Of a stretch of 41,447 bases of DNA, positions 1 to 8,196 are shown one piece after another. A model generated the notes under the pieces. The model did no database searches. It saw only the letters and a program-made list of their open reading frames with translations, and was not told where the DNA came from. Numbering within the stretch: the first letter of the stretch is position 1; the number at the start of each line of letters is the position of its first letter. The translations under genes were made by a program, and so were the position numbers. The stretch is from Candidatus Ruthenibacterium merdigallinarum (lineage in GTDB: Bacteria; Bacillota; Clostridia; Oscillospirales; Ruminococcaceae): positions 1 to 41,447 of the forward strand of contig DXGT01000052.1 in NCBI GenBank assembly GCA_019113785.1. The letters are read 5' to 3'.

Positions 1-184
1 GCCGGTCGCGCGGGAGTTCCTTGGCGATGTCGTGCAAAAGCGCCGCCAGCGCGGCCTTTTTCTCGTCCACGCCGTTGCGGCGCGCCAGCTCCACCGCCAG
101 CTTTTTCACATTCATCGTGTGCTCGTAGCGCCTGGCGCTCAAGGTTCGCTTGGCAAGGCGCTTGGCTTCGTCCAACGTGATCAT
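1..184 (-). CDS. yqeK: YqeK-like HD-domain phosphohydrolase (3' end cut by window)
   Basis: Only the first 61 codons are inside the window; the gene continues past position 1. The ATG at 184-182 overlaps the nadD stop (ATGA), and translation gives MITLDEAKRLAKRTLSARRY followed by an HD-domain start: a His in RYEHTMNV and the metal-binding pair in LLHDIAKEL. YqeK proteins directly follow nadD in most Firmicutes and are HD-superfamily hydrolases reported to cleave diadenosine tetraphosphate symmetrically. The assignment rests on the HD motif plus the nadD neighbour. The catalytic C-terminal half is not visible, so activity cannot be judged. Confidence 0.85.
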   Translation of the reverse strand, partial: MITLDEAKRLAKRTLSARRYEHTMNVKKLAVELARRNGVDEKKAALAALLHDIAKELPRDR

Positions 185-816
185 TCCCGCTCGCTCCCTT
201 CCGTGCGCGCGGCGCGCCCGTACAGGCCGTGCCGCTCGATATAGCTCCACACCTGCGCCGGCACATAGGCCGACGCGTCGCCGCCGCTCTCGATGATCTC
301 GCGCAGGCGCGTGCTGGAGATTTCCAGCGCCGGCGCCTTCACCAGCACCACGCGCCCGCCGTCGGCCGCAAGGCTGCGCGCCATGGCCGCAAGCTCCGGC
401 TCGTCGCCCTCCTCGCGGCTTTGCACCGCGAGGTCCGCGATCCGCAGGATCTCACGCCAGCAGCGCCACTCGCGGAAACTCAGCAGCATGTCGCTGCCCA
501 TCGCGAGGAAAATGTGCGCCTGCGGGTACTGCGCGCGCAGCGCGCGCAGCGTGTCCACCGTGTAACTCTTGCCGCCGCGGCATATCTCGCCGTCGTCCAG
601 CTGCACGCCGGGCGCGGCCGCAAGAAAGCAGCGGCACATGGCCAGCCGGTCGGCCGCGGGCGTGGCGCTGGCGGCCTTGTGCGGCGGCGTGCCCGCCGGC
701 TCGATGATGATGCGGTCGGGCCGCAGCAGGCGCGCGGCGGCGCGCACCAGCGCCATGTGGCCGTTGTGCGGCGGGTCGAACGTGCCGCCGTAATGCAAGA
801 TCGTCCCGCCGCTCAT
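181..816 (-). CDS. nadD: Nicotinate-nucleotide adenylyltransferase
   Basis: A 211-aa enzyme that joins nicotinate mononucleotide and ATP to give deamido-NAD in cytoplasmic NAD synthesis. The nucleotidyltransferase signature GGTFDPPHNGH is at residues 10-20 with HNGH as the HxGH element. SYTVDTL (84-90), GSD (107-109) and ISSTRLR (166-172, the ISSTxxR motif) are all present, and length is normal. I chose the ATG at 816 over an upstream in-frame start at 894 because homology begins immediately after it and it overlaps the yhbY stop by four bases (ATGA), which suggests translational coupling. Its own stop overlaps the yqeK start in the same way. Confidence 0.95.
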   Translation of the reverse strand: MSGGTILHYGGTFDPPHNGHMALVRAAARLLRPDRIIIEPAGTPPHKAASATPAADRLAMCRCFLAAAPGVQLDDGEICRGGKSYTVDTLRALRAQYPQAHIFLAMGSDMLLSFREWRCWREILRIADLAVQSREEGDEPELAAMARSLAADGGRVVLVKAPALEISSTRLREIIESGGDASAYVPAQVWSYIERHGLYGRAARTEGSERE

Positions 817-1109
817 CGCAGCAGGTCGGCGTAGCGGCTGTCCTTCTTTTTCTGAAGGTACAAAACGAATTTCGAGCCGATCACCTGCACGCACTCGGCG
901 CCGGTTTTTTCCGCCAGCAGCTCGGCCGCTTCGCGCGGGGTGTAGCTGCTGTTTTCCAGTACGCGCAGCTTGATCAGCTCGCGCGCGGCAAGGCAGTCGG
1001 CCGTGCTCTTGACCAGCGCGTCGCCGATCTCCCCCTTGCCCACCTGGAACACGACATCCAGCCCCTGGGCCTCTTTGCGCAGCGCGGCGCGCTGTTTACT
1101 CGTCAGCAT
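813..1109 (-). CDS. yhbY: YhbY-family (CRM-domain) RNA-binding protein
   Basis: A 98-aa single CRM-domain protein, the family linked to 50S ribosomal subunit maturation. The N-terminus MLTSKQRAALRKEA, the basic/glycine loop VGKGEIGD (about residues 23-30, matching the GKxG-type RNA-binding loop) and the C-terminal IGSKFVLYLQKKK are typical. The start ATG at 1109 has an RBS (GGAGGAAGAAC) and lies 14 nt inside the end of rdgB. The yhbY-nadD-yqeK order is standard in Firmicutes. The stop overlaps the nadD start. Confidence 0.93.
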   Translation of the reverse strand: MLTSKQRAALRKEAQGLDVVFQVGKGEIGDALVKSTADCLAARELIKLRVLENSSYTPREAAELLAEKTGAECVQVIGSKFVLYLQKKKDSRYADLLR

Positions 1110-1794
1110 GTTCTTCCTCCAGTTCTATCGTCACCGGCCCCGTGTGGAACGCGGCGACCGTTTTGTCGGCCAGAAGGCCGGGCAGCTGCTGCTCCATCGC
1201 CTCCAGCGCGCGGGCGCGGTGGCTGATGGCGTCCTTCTCGTCGGCGCGAAGCTGCGCGTAGGTGCGCTGTTCGTCGTTTTTGCGCACGCGGTGCGCATCC
1301 ACACTCACCTCGTCCGGGATGAACAGCGGGTCGTACCCGAAGCCGTTTTCGCCCGCGGGCGAAAACGCGATGCGCCCCGGACATTGCCCCTCGAACGTGA
1401 AGTGGCGGCCGTCCGGCAGCCACGCGCAGATGGCGCTGGTAAAATGGGCCGCGCGCCGCGAGGCGGGCACGTCCGCCAGCTCGGCCAGCAGTTTTTCATT
1501 GTTGGCCGCGTCGTCGCCGTGCCGGCCGCACCAGCGCGCCGAATGCACGCCCGGCGCGCCGCCCAGCGCGTCCACGCACAGGCCCGAGTCGTCCGCCAGC
1601 GCGGGCCGGCCCGCGGCCTCGCATACGCACTGCGCCTTGATGGCGGCGTTCTCGGCGAACGTCGCGCCCGTCTCGTCGGGGTCAAGGTCCAGCCCCGCCT
1701 CGCGCTGCGAGAGCACCGTGTGGCCCATGCGCTCGAGGATGCGCCGCATCTCGGCCAGCTTGTGGGCGTTGTTCGTCGCCGCGATCCATTCCAT
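1096..1794 (-). CDS. rdgB: XTP/dITP diphosphatase (RdgB/HAM1 family)
   Basis: A 232-aa house-cleaning nucleotide pyrophosphatase that hydrolyses non-canonical purine triphosphates (XTP, dITP) to monophosphate and pyrophosphate. Visible motifs: ATNNAHKLAE at residues 5-15 (SGNxxK-like phosphate-binding segment), ALADDSGL at 65-72 with catalytic Asp, PGVHSARW at 81-88, GFGYDPLFIP at 151-160 and SHR at 191-193. I placed the start at the ATG at 1794, preceded by GGAGGCG eight bases upstream. Upstream in-frame codons lack homology. The C-terminus ends in an acidic tail and overlaps yhbY by 14 nt. Confidence 0.95.
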   Translation of the reverse strand: MEWIAATNNAHKLAEMRRILERMGHTVLSQREAGLDLDPDETGATFAENAAIKAQCVCEAAGRPALADDSGLCVDALGGAPGVHSARWCGRHGDDAANNEKLLAELADVPASRRAAHFTSAICAWLPDGRHFTFEGQCPGRIAFSPAGENGFGYDPLFIPDEVSVDAHRVRKNDEQRTYAQLRADEKDAISHRARALEAMEQQLPGLLADKTVAAFHTGPVTIELEEEHADE

Positions 1795-1918
1795 ACAAAA
1801 ACGCCTCCGTCGTCCGGCGCACGCCGAAAAATACCAGGATTCGGCGCGTGCCGAAAATACTATACAGGATAAATGTGAAGAAATTTTGACGCACGCGCGC
1901 TTTTTTCGCGCCGCGCGC
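1795..1918 (-). promoter_or_regulatory. ftsY-rdgB intergenic leader with tandem hairpins and a possible -10
   Basis: This 124-nt gap holds, in minus orientation, a TATAGT hexamer (1864-1859) that could be a -10 element, but I see no convincing -35. It is followed by two similar inverted repeats: TTCGGC-gcgt-GCCGAA (1840-1855, 6-bp stem) and CGGC-gcac-GCCG (1815-1826). Each follows the same TATTTT-type run, so the pair looks like an imperfect tandem duplication of about 26 bp. GCGC-rich complementary segments just after the ftsY stop have no U-tract, so no clear terminator is seen. Confidence 0.35.
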
Positions 1919-2830
1919 TCAATCCTCGCGCAAAAACAGCGCGTCAACGAACGCGTCCGCGTCGAACGGCATCAGATCGTCCATGCCCTCGCCCACGCCG
2001 ACAAAGCGCACGGGCAGGCCCAGCTTCTCCTTCACCGCGATGGCGGCGCCGCCCTTGGCCGTGCCGTCGAGCTTTGTGAGGATGACGCCCGTGGCACCCG
2101 CGGCCTCGACGAACTGGCTGGCCTGGTTGATGGCGTTCTGGCCGGTGATGGCGTCCAGCACCAGCAGCGTCTCGCAGCTGGCGGCCGGGCAGGCCTTGGC
2201 CACGGCGCGGCTGATCTTCGCCAGCTCGCTCATCAGGTTCTTTTTGTTGTGCAGGCGGCCGGCGGTGTCGCAGATGACGATGTCGACGCCCCGCGCCGCG
2301 GCGGACTGCACGGCGTCGAACACGACGGACGCCGGGTCGGCCCCCTCCTGGTGGCGGATCATCGGCACGCCCGCGCGCTCGGCCCACACCTGCAGCTGCT
2401 CGGCCGCGGCGGCGCGGAACGTATCGCCCGCGGCCAGCAGCACGCGCTTGCCCTGCTCGGTGTACAGATGCGCCAGCTTGGCGATGGACGTGGTTTTGCC
2501 CACGCCGTTGACGCCGATGACGAGGATGACCGCCGGATGGCCGCCGAGGTCCATCGGGCCGTCGGCGGCCAGGCGCTCGCGCAAAATGGCCTTGAGCGCG
2601 TCGAGCGCGTCGGCCCCCGTGCGCAGGTGCTGCGCGCGCACGCGGCCGCGCAGCTCCTCCACCAGCTCCATGGCGACGTCCGCGCCCGTGTCCGCAAGGA
2701 TCAGCTGCTCCTCCAGGTTCTCGTACATCTCGTCGTCGATCTCGCCCATGTTCACAAGGCCGCTGATGGCCCCGAAGATGGAATCGCGCGTCTTTTTCAG
2801 GCCCTGGCCCAGCTTTTCAAAGAATCCCAT
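1919..2830 (-). CDS. ftsY: Signal recognition particle receptor FtsY
   Basis: A 303-aa SRP receptor GTPase that docks ribosome-nascent-chain-SRP complexes at the membrane. It has an N-terminal helical N domain (about 1-90) and a G domain with GVNGVGKT (106-113, P-loop), GDTFRAAAAEQL (about 135-146), DTAGR (188-192), TKLDG (252-256) and GVGEGMDDLMPFD near the end. There is no long acidic A domain, as expected for Gram-positives. The ATG at 2830 has GAGGTG six bases upstream. An in-frame GTG three codons earlier (2839) would overlap that RBS, so I reject it. It sits 24 nt after smc, the usual smc-ftsY pair. Confidence 0.97.
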   Translation of the reverse strand: MGFFEKLGQGLKKTRDSIFGAISGLVNMGEIDDEMYENLEEQLILADTGADVAMELVEELRGRVRAQHLRTGADALDALKAILRERLAADGPMDLGGHPAVILVIGVNGVGKTTSIAKLAHLYTEQGKRVLLAAGDTFRAAAAEQLQVWAERAGVPMIRHQEGADPASVVFDAVQSAAARGVDIVICDTAGRLHNKKNLMSELAKISRAVAKACPAASCETLLVLDAITGQNAINQASQFVEAAGATGVILTKLDGTAKGGAAIAVKEKLGLPVRFVGVGEGMDDLMPFDADAFVDALFLRED

Positions 2831-2854
2831 TTTCTTCACCTCGTTGCAGTTTCG

Positions 2855-5800
2855 TCAGGATACCATGGATGCGTCCACATTGTCCAGATCCAGCTTGAGC
2901 ACTTTGGAGACGCCGTCCTCCTGCATGGTCACGCCGTACAGCACGTCGGCCTCCTCCATGGTGCCGCGCCGGTGCGTGATGAGGATGAACTGCGTCTTGT
3001 CGCAGATGTGGCGCAGATACTGCGCATAGCGCACGACGTTCACGTCGTCGAGCGCGGCCTCGATCTCGTCCAGCACGCAGAACGGCGCCGGGTTCACCGC
3101 CAGGATGGCAAAGTAGATCGAGATGGCCACCAGCGCCTGCTCGCCGCCCGAGAGGCTTGCGAGGTCTCGGATGATCTTGCCCGGCGGCTGCACCTCGATG
3201 CCGATGCCGCTACCCAGCACGTCCGCCTCGTCCTCGAGGTACAGCCGCGCCGAACCGCCGCCGAACAGCTGGCCGAAAATGCGGCCGAAATGGCGGTTGA
3301 TCTGCGCGAAGCTCTCGGTGAACATCGCGCGCATCTCGTCGGACAGCCCGCCGATGAGGCGCAGCAGCTGCGCCTTGCTGTCCTCGACGTCGCGCACCTG
3401 CGCGCCGAGGAAGTCGTAGCGCTGCTTCACCTCGGCGTACTCCTCGATGGCGCCGACATTGACGTTGCCCAGAGCGCGGATCTTACCGCGCACCTCGCCC
3501 ACCTGCCGGCGCAGCTCCGTGACCGTGTCGAACGCGACGCACAGCGCCTCGGCGTCCGCGAGCGAAAGCTCGTACTCCTCCCAGAGCTTTGCGGCCGTCT
3601 GCTCGTACTCGGCGTCCTTGGCCTGCTTTTGCTCGGCGAGGCGCGCGGCCTCGCGCGAGAGGGCCTCGCGCTCGTCGCCCAAGGCGCGGGCGCGCTGGCC
3701 GCAGCGCGACGCCTCGCCGTCCTTCTCCATGCGGCGGCGCGCGGTGTCGGCAATGGCCTGCTCGCGCTTTGCGATCTCGCCGCGGCTGTCCGCGATGGCG
3801 CCGCGCACTTGCTCCATCTCGGCGCGCGCGGCCTCGTTCTGGCGGTGCAGCGCCTCGATGTTCGCAAGGATCTGGCGCGCGCGGGCTTCGCTCTCGTCCG
3901 TGCGGCCCTCCAGCTGCGCCAGCTGCGCGCGCGCGGCCTCGATGTCCCTCTGCGCGCCCAGCCGCTCGAGCTTGACGCCGGACAGCTCCTCCGAGAGCTG
4001 CGTGCGGCTGGCGAGGAACTCGCCGTCCGAGCCGGACAGCTGCGCGAGCTCGGCCTCGAGCGCCTGCGTCTGCCTCTGTGCGCAGGCGAGGTCCTCGTCG
4101 GCCTGCCGGCCCGCGGCCTCGTCCTTTTCGGCGGCCTGCTCGAGCTGCTCGCACTCGGCCGCAAGCTGCGCGGCAGCGGCCGCGAGCTGCTCGCTCGCGC
4201 CGGCCAGGCGCTGGCGCTCGGCCTCGGCGCGGATCTCGTCGCCGCTCGCGGTGATGCTCTCGCTCTGCGTGGCGTTCATGTCCGCCGTGAGCTTGTCCAG
4301 CTCGGCCTTGGCAGCCTCGGTCCGCTCCTCGGCGGCGGGGCGCTTTTCCTCGAGCGCTGCGAGCTTCGCGCGCAGATCGTCCATCTCCTGCTTGCGGCTG
4401 AACAGCCCGGCCGAGCGCGACACGCTGCCGCCGGTGAACGAGCCGCCCGCGTTGACGACCTGCCCGTCCCGCGTGACCACGCGGTTGCGGTAGTCCAGCA
4501 GCTTTGCCACGCGCGAGGCCTCGTTGATGTCCTCCACGACGACGATGCGGCCCAGAAGGTTCGAGACCACGGGCTCGAACCGCGCCTCGTACCGCACGAG
4601 GCTGGACGCGAGCGCCGCCCCCGCGGGCAGGCGCGACGCGTCGAAGTGCGACGGGCGCATCGTGTCCAGCGGCAAAAACGTCGCGCGGCCCGCGCGCTCG
4701 TTCTTCAAAAAGGCCATCGCGGCCTTCGCCGCGCCCTCGTCCTCCACCACGATGTTCTGCAAGGCAAAGCCCAGCGCCGTCTCCACGGCCACCTCGTAGC
4801 CGTGCTTGACGGACAGCACCGTCGAGACCGGCCCGATGACCCCGCGCAGGCGGTGGGCCTGCGCGGCCTTCATCACGGTTTTGACGCTGTGCTGGAAGCC
4901 GTCGAGGTTGCGCTCAAGGTCGCGCAAAAGCGACAGGCGCTGCGCGGCGGCCTCCATATCGCGCGCGAGTTTTTGCTCCTCGGCGTCGGCCTGCTCGAAC
5001 GCGGCGCGCCGGCTGTCCAGCTTGAGCGCAAGGCCCGCCCGGATGTTCTCCAGCCGCGCGCGCTTTTCGCGCACGTCCTTGAGCAGCGCCTCGGTGTCGG
5101 CGAGGTCCGCGTCCGTCCGGCGCTTTGCCTCGGCGTTTTCGGCCAGCTGGCTGCGCGCGTCCGCAAGGCGCTGGCGCTGGGCCTGCACGGCGCTCGCCGA
5201 CGCGGCCGAGGCCACTTTCAGCTCGGTGGCGCGCGCGGCCAGCTGCGCCAGCTGCGCCTGCACCGCGCCGCGGCGCTCGCCGCTCTCGGCGCTGGCGCGC
5301 TGCAGCTCGGCCAGCTTTTCCTCGAGCGCCGCCGCGCGCGCGTCCAGCTCGGCCAGCGCCGCCTCGCCCGCCTCGGCGGCTTTTTTCGCGGCGTCCTTCT
5401 GCTCGTCGATGGCGCGCCGGCCGAGGCTGCCCTGCTCCAGCTCGCTGCGCAGCGAGGCCTCGGCGGCCTCGTTGTGCTCGACGTCGTTTTGCAGCACGGC
5501 CAGCTTCGCGTCCGCGCCGGAGATGCTCTCGGTGATGGCGCGGATCTCGGTGTTGCAGCGCTCGATCTCGCGGTTGAGCGTCTCCATCTCGTCGCGCAGC
5601 GCCTGCGCGGCGGCGTCCTCGCGCTCGATCTCCCCGCTCAGGCGGTCGTAGTCCGCCTGGGCCAGCTCGATCTTGCGCTGCTGCTCGCGCACAGTGTCGC
5701 GCGCGCGGTGCACCGTGTCCACCCACAGCGTCACTTCCAGGCTCTTTTTGCGCCCCGCCAGTTCGAGGAAGCGCTGCGCCTTCTCGCTCTCTTTCTCCAG

Positions 5801-6415
5801 CGGGCCCACGCGCTCGGCCAGCTCGTTGAGGATGTCGCGCAGGCGCACAAGGTTGTCCTCGGCGCTCGCGAGCCGGCGCTCGGCCTCGTTTTTGCGGTAG
5901 CGGAACTTCGCGATGCCGGAGGCCTCCTCAAAGATCTCGCGCCGCTCGGCCGACTTCGCGCCCACGATCTCGGCGATGCGCCCCTGCCCGATGATGGAGT
6001 AGCCGTCGCGCCCGAGGCCCGTGTCGAGGAACATCTCGTAGATGTCCTTGAGGCGCACGTTCTGGCCGTTGATCGTGTACTCGCTCTCGCCCGAGCGGTA
6101 GTACCGCCGCCCGATGACGACCTCGTCGGCCTCGACGTCGATGCGCCGGTCGCTGTTGTCGACGTACAGGCGCACGGACGCATAGCCCATGGCGCTGCGC
6201 TGCTGCGTGCCGCCGAAGATGACGTTCTCCATCTTTCCGCCGCCGCGCAGCTGGCGGGCGCTCGTCTCGCCCATCACCCAGCGGATGGCGTCCGAGATGT
6301 TCGACTTGCCCGACCCGTTGGGCCCGACGACGGCGGTGATGCCCTTGTTGATCGTGATCACCGTCTTGTCGGGGAACGATTTGAAGCCCTGTATTTCCAA
6401 TGCTTTCAGATACAT
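2855..6415 (-). CDS. smc: Chromosome segregation protein SMC
   Basis: A 1,186-aa condensin ATPase, normal full length. The N-terminus MYLKALEIQGFKSFPDKT leads to Walker A GPNGSGKSN (31-39). Two long Glu/Ala/Arg/Gln-rich coiled-coil arms flank a hinge (around GVIGPVSTVLSVKHGYEVAV and GGSFTGG). The C-terminal head carries LSGGEQALVAISIYF (signature) and FCVLDEIEAALDD (Walker B and D-loop). The start ATG at 6415 follows AAGGAG by eight bases; upstream in-frame sequence is rnc shadow. SMC acts with ScpA/ScpB, which are not in this window. The high GC and repetitive coiled coil create very long spurious open frames on the opposite strand. Confidence 0.98.
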   Translation of the reverse strand: MYLKALEIQGFKSFPDKTVITINKGITAVVGPNGSGKSNISDAIRWVMGETSARQLRGGGKMENVIFGGTQQRSAMGYASVRLYVDNSDRRIDVEADEVVIGRRYYRSGESEYTINGQNVRLKDIYEMFLDTGLGRDGYSIIGQGRIAEIVGAKSAERREIFEEASGIAKFRYRKNEAERRLASAEDNLVRLRDILNELAERVGPLEKESEKAQRFLELAGRKKSLEVTLWVDTVHRARDTVREQQRKIELAQADYDRLSGEIEREDAAAQALRDEMETLNREIERCNTEIRAITESISGADAKLAVLQNDVEHNEAAEASLRSELEQGSLGRRAIDEQKDAAKKAAEAGEAALAELDARAAALEEKLAELQRASAESGERRGAVQAQLAQLAARATELKVASAASASAVQAQRQRLADARSQLAENAEAKRRTDADLADTEALLKDVREKRARLENIRAGLALKLDSRRAAFEQADAEEQKLARDMEAAAQRLSLLRDLERNLDGFQHSVKTVMKAAQAHRLRGVIGPVSTVLSVKHGYEVAVETALGFALQNIVVEDEGAAKAAMAFLKNERAGRATFLPLDTMRPSHFDASRLPAGAALASSLVRYEARFEPVVSNLLGRIVVVEDINEASRVAKLLDYRNRVVTRDGQVVNAGGSFTGGSVSRSAGLFSRKQEMDDLRAKLAALEEKRPAAEERTEAAKAELDKLTADMNATQSESITASGDEIRAEAERQRLAGASEQLAAAAAQLAAECEQLEQAAEKDEAAGRQADEDLACAQRQTQALEAELAQLSGSDGEFLASRTQLSEELSGVKLERLGAQRDIEAARAQLAQLEGRTDESEARARQILANIEALHRQNEAARAEMEQVRGAIADSRGEIAKREQAIADTARRRMEKDGEASRCGQRARALGDEREALSREAARLAEQKQAKDAEYEQTAAKLWEEYELSLADAEALCVAFDTVTELRRQVGEVRGKIRALGNVNVGAIEEYAEVKQRYDFLGAQVRDVEDSKAQLLRLIGGLSDEMRAMFTESFAQINRHFGRIFGQLFGGGSARLYLEDEADVLGSGIGIEVQPPGKIIRDLASLSGGEQALVAISIYFAILAVNPAPFCVLDEIEAALDDVNVVRYAQYLRHICDKTQFILITHRRGTMEEADVLYGVTMQEDGVSKVLKLDLDNVDASMVS

Positions 6416-6456
6416 GCAATGAACTCCTTGCCGTGCGGGCGCCCGCCCGCGGTATG

Positions 6457-7146
6457 TCAGCAGCCCATCAGGGCCAGCGCCTCTTTCGCGGCCATCTGCT
6501 CGGCCTGCTTTTTGGAATGCCCCTCGCCCCGGCCGATGCAGTTCGAGTTGAGGTGCACCTCCACGACAAAGCGCTTGTCGTGGTCGGGCCCGCTCTCGCC
6601 GGCCACAACGTAGCGCAGCCGCTCCTCGGGGTTCTGCTGGATGATCTCCTGCAGGCGGGTCTTGTAGTCCTCCTCGGCGTTTTTGTCCGTCAGCGAGGCC
6701 GTGACGAACGGCAGGATGAAACGGCGCGCGGCCTCGATACCGCCGTCGAGGTACAGCGCGGCGATCACGGCCTCGAACGCGTCGGACACGACGCTGGGCC
6801 GCTCGCGCCCGCCGTTCATCTCCTCGCCGTGGCCCAGGCGCAGGTAATCGCCCAGGTGGATCTGCTTGGCAAAGCCGAACAGCGCCGACTCGCACACGAG
6901 GCTGGCGCGCATGCGCGTCAACTCTCCCTCGGGCATGTTCTTGTGGGTGAACAGATAGTCCGCCACCACGATGGACAGCACCGAGTCGCCCAGAAATTCC
7001 AGCCGCTCGTTGTGGCGCGTGCCGCGGCGCGCCTCGTTGGCGTACGAGGTGTGCGTCAGGGCCGTCTCCAGGAGCGCCGGGTCGCGGAAATGGTGGCCCA
7101 CCGCCCGCTCCAGCGCCTCGTAGCGCCCCGCGTGCGGCGCGCTCAT
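6457..7146 (-). CDS. rnc: Ribonuclease III
   Basis: A 229-aa double-strand-specific endoribonuclease for rRNA and mRNA processing. The RNase III signature NERLEFLGDS is at 46-55, the second acidic cluster PSVVSDAFEAVIAALYLDGG around 117-136, and a double-stranded-RNA-binding domain covers about 160-229 (DYKTRLQE at the start, GHSKKQAEQMAAKEAL at the end). The ATG at 7146 overlaps the plsX stop (ATGA). Unlike in many Firmicutes, no acpP lies between plsX and rnc. Confidence 0.97.
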   Translation of the reverse strand: MSAPHAGRYEALERAVGHHFRDPALLETALTHTSYANEARRGTRHNERLEFLGDSVLSIVVADYLFTHKNMPEGELTRMRASLVCESALFGFAKQIHLGDYLRLGHGEEMNGGRERPSVVSDAFEAVIAALYLDGGIEAARRFILPFVTASLTDKNAEEDYKTRLQEIIQQNPEERLRYVVAGESGPDHDKRFVVEVHLNSNCIGRGEGHSKKQAEQMAAKEALALMGC

Positions 7147-8150
7147 GCGTCCGCCTCCGGCGCGTCGGCCAGAAGCTCGGCCATCGCGCCCACCACGTTG
7201 CCGTCCACGCAGCGCTTTGCCTGGCGGATGGCGTTTTTGAACGCCTTCGCGTTCGACGAGCCGTGCGCCTTGATCACGGGCTTTGCCACGCCCATCATCA
7301 GCGCGCCGCCGTGCTCGTCGGCGTCGAGCATCTTCTTGAAATCGCGCATGCCGCCCTTGACCAGCAGGTACGCGAGCTTTGTTTTCGCGCTCGCGAGGAA
7401 CACGTTCTTGATCTGGCCCACCAGGCTCTTGGCGAGGCCCTCGGTGAGCTTCAAAATGACGTTGCCCGTGAAGCCGTCGCACACGACGACGTCCACCGCG
7501 CCCGCGGGGATGTCGCGCGGCTCGATGTTGCCCGCGAAATGGATGCGCGGGTTCGCCTTCATCAGCGCGTGCGCCTGCACATAGGCGGGCGTGCCCTTCG
7601 TCTCCTCGGCGCCGTTGTTCACCAGCGCCACCTTCGGCGCTTTGCGGCCCATCACGCGCTCCATGTACACGCTGCCCATCACGGCGAACGCGTTGAGCAT
7701 CTCGGGCCGGCACTCGACGTTCGCACCCGAGTCGAGCAGGAGGTACGGCCCCTCGATGCCGGGGATCACCGTGCCGATGGCCGGGCGCTTGACGCCGCGC
7801 AGGCGCTTGACGATGAGCATGGCCCCCGCGAGCAGCGCCCCCGTGGAGCCGGCCGACACGAACGCATCGCCCTTGCCCTCGGCCAGCATGCGCAGGCCCA
7901 CCACCATCGACGAATCCTTCTTGTGGCGGATGGCCGCCGTGGGCTCGTCGCACATGCTGATCTGCTCGGGGGCGTGCACCAGCGTGATGCCGGCCGCGTC
8001 GACGCCCTCGGCCACCAGCGCGGCGCGCATCTTCGCTTCGTCGCCCACGGCCGTGACAAGCACGCCGTATTCGCGCACGGCCGCGGCCGCGCCTTTCAAA
8101 ATTTCGGCCGGGGCGTTGTCGCCGCCCATCGCGTCGATGATGATGTTCAT
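7143..8150 (-). CDS. plsX: Phosphate acyltransferase PlsX
   Basis: A 335-aa enzyme that makes acyl-phosphate from acyl-ACP, the first step of the PlsX/PlsY phospholipid pathway. The start MNIIIDAMGGDNAP, the glycine-rich SAGSTGALLAG segment (about residue 100), the central DSGANVECRPEML, and VVVCDGFTGNVILKLTEG are characteristic. The start at 8150 is preceded by GGGAGG nine bases upstream. The stop overlaps the rnc start. No fabD, fabG or acpP is adjacent; the upstream neighbour is trmFO. Confidence 0.96.
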   Translation of the reverse strand: MNIIIDAMGGDNAPAEILKGAAAAVREYGVLVTAVGDEAKMRAALVAEGVDAAGITLVHAPEQISMCDEPTAAIRHKKDSSMVVGLRMLAEGKGDAFVSAGSTGALLAGAMLIVKRLRGVKRPAIGTVIPGIEGPYLLLDSGANVECRPEMLNAFAVMGSVYMERVMGRKAPKVALVNNGAEETKGTPAYVQAHALMKANPRIHFAGNIEPRDIPAGAVDVVVCDGFTGNVILKLTEGLAKSLVGQIKNVFLASAKTKLAYLLVKGGMRDFKKMLDADEHGGALMMGVAKPVIKAHGSSNAKAFKNAIRQAKRCVDGNVVGAMAELLADAPEADA

Positions 8151-8196
8151 AGGTTTTTCCTCCCTTTCTGGATAAGCGTTGTGCGCCGGCCGCCTT

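Noticed and set aside
1262-6613. Plus-strand open frame of 1,783 codons opposite smc and ftsY
   Set aside because: It is antisense to intact, strongly recognisable smc, ftsY and rdgB. Its product is a Leu/Arg/Ala/His-rich low-complexity sequence, as expected from the mirror of GC-rich coiled-coil codons.
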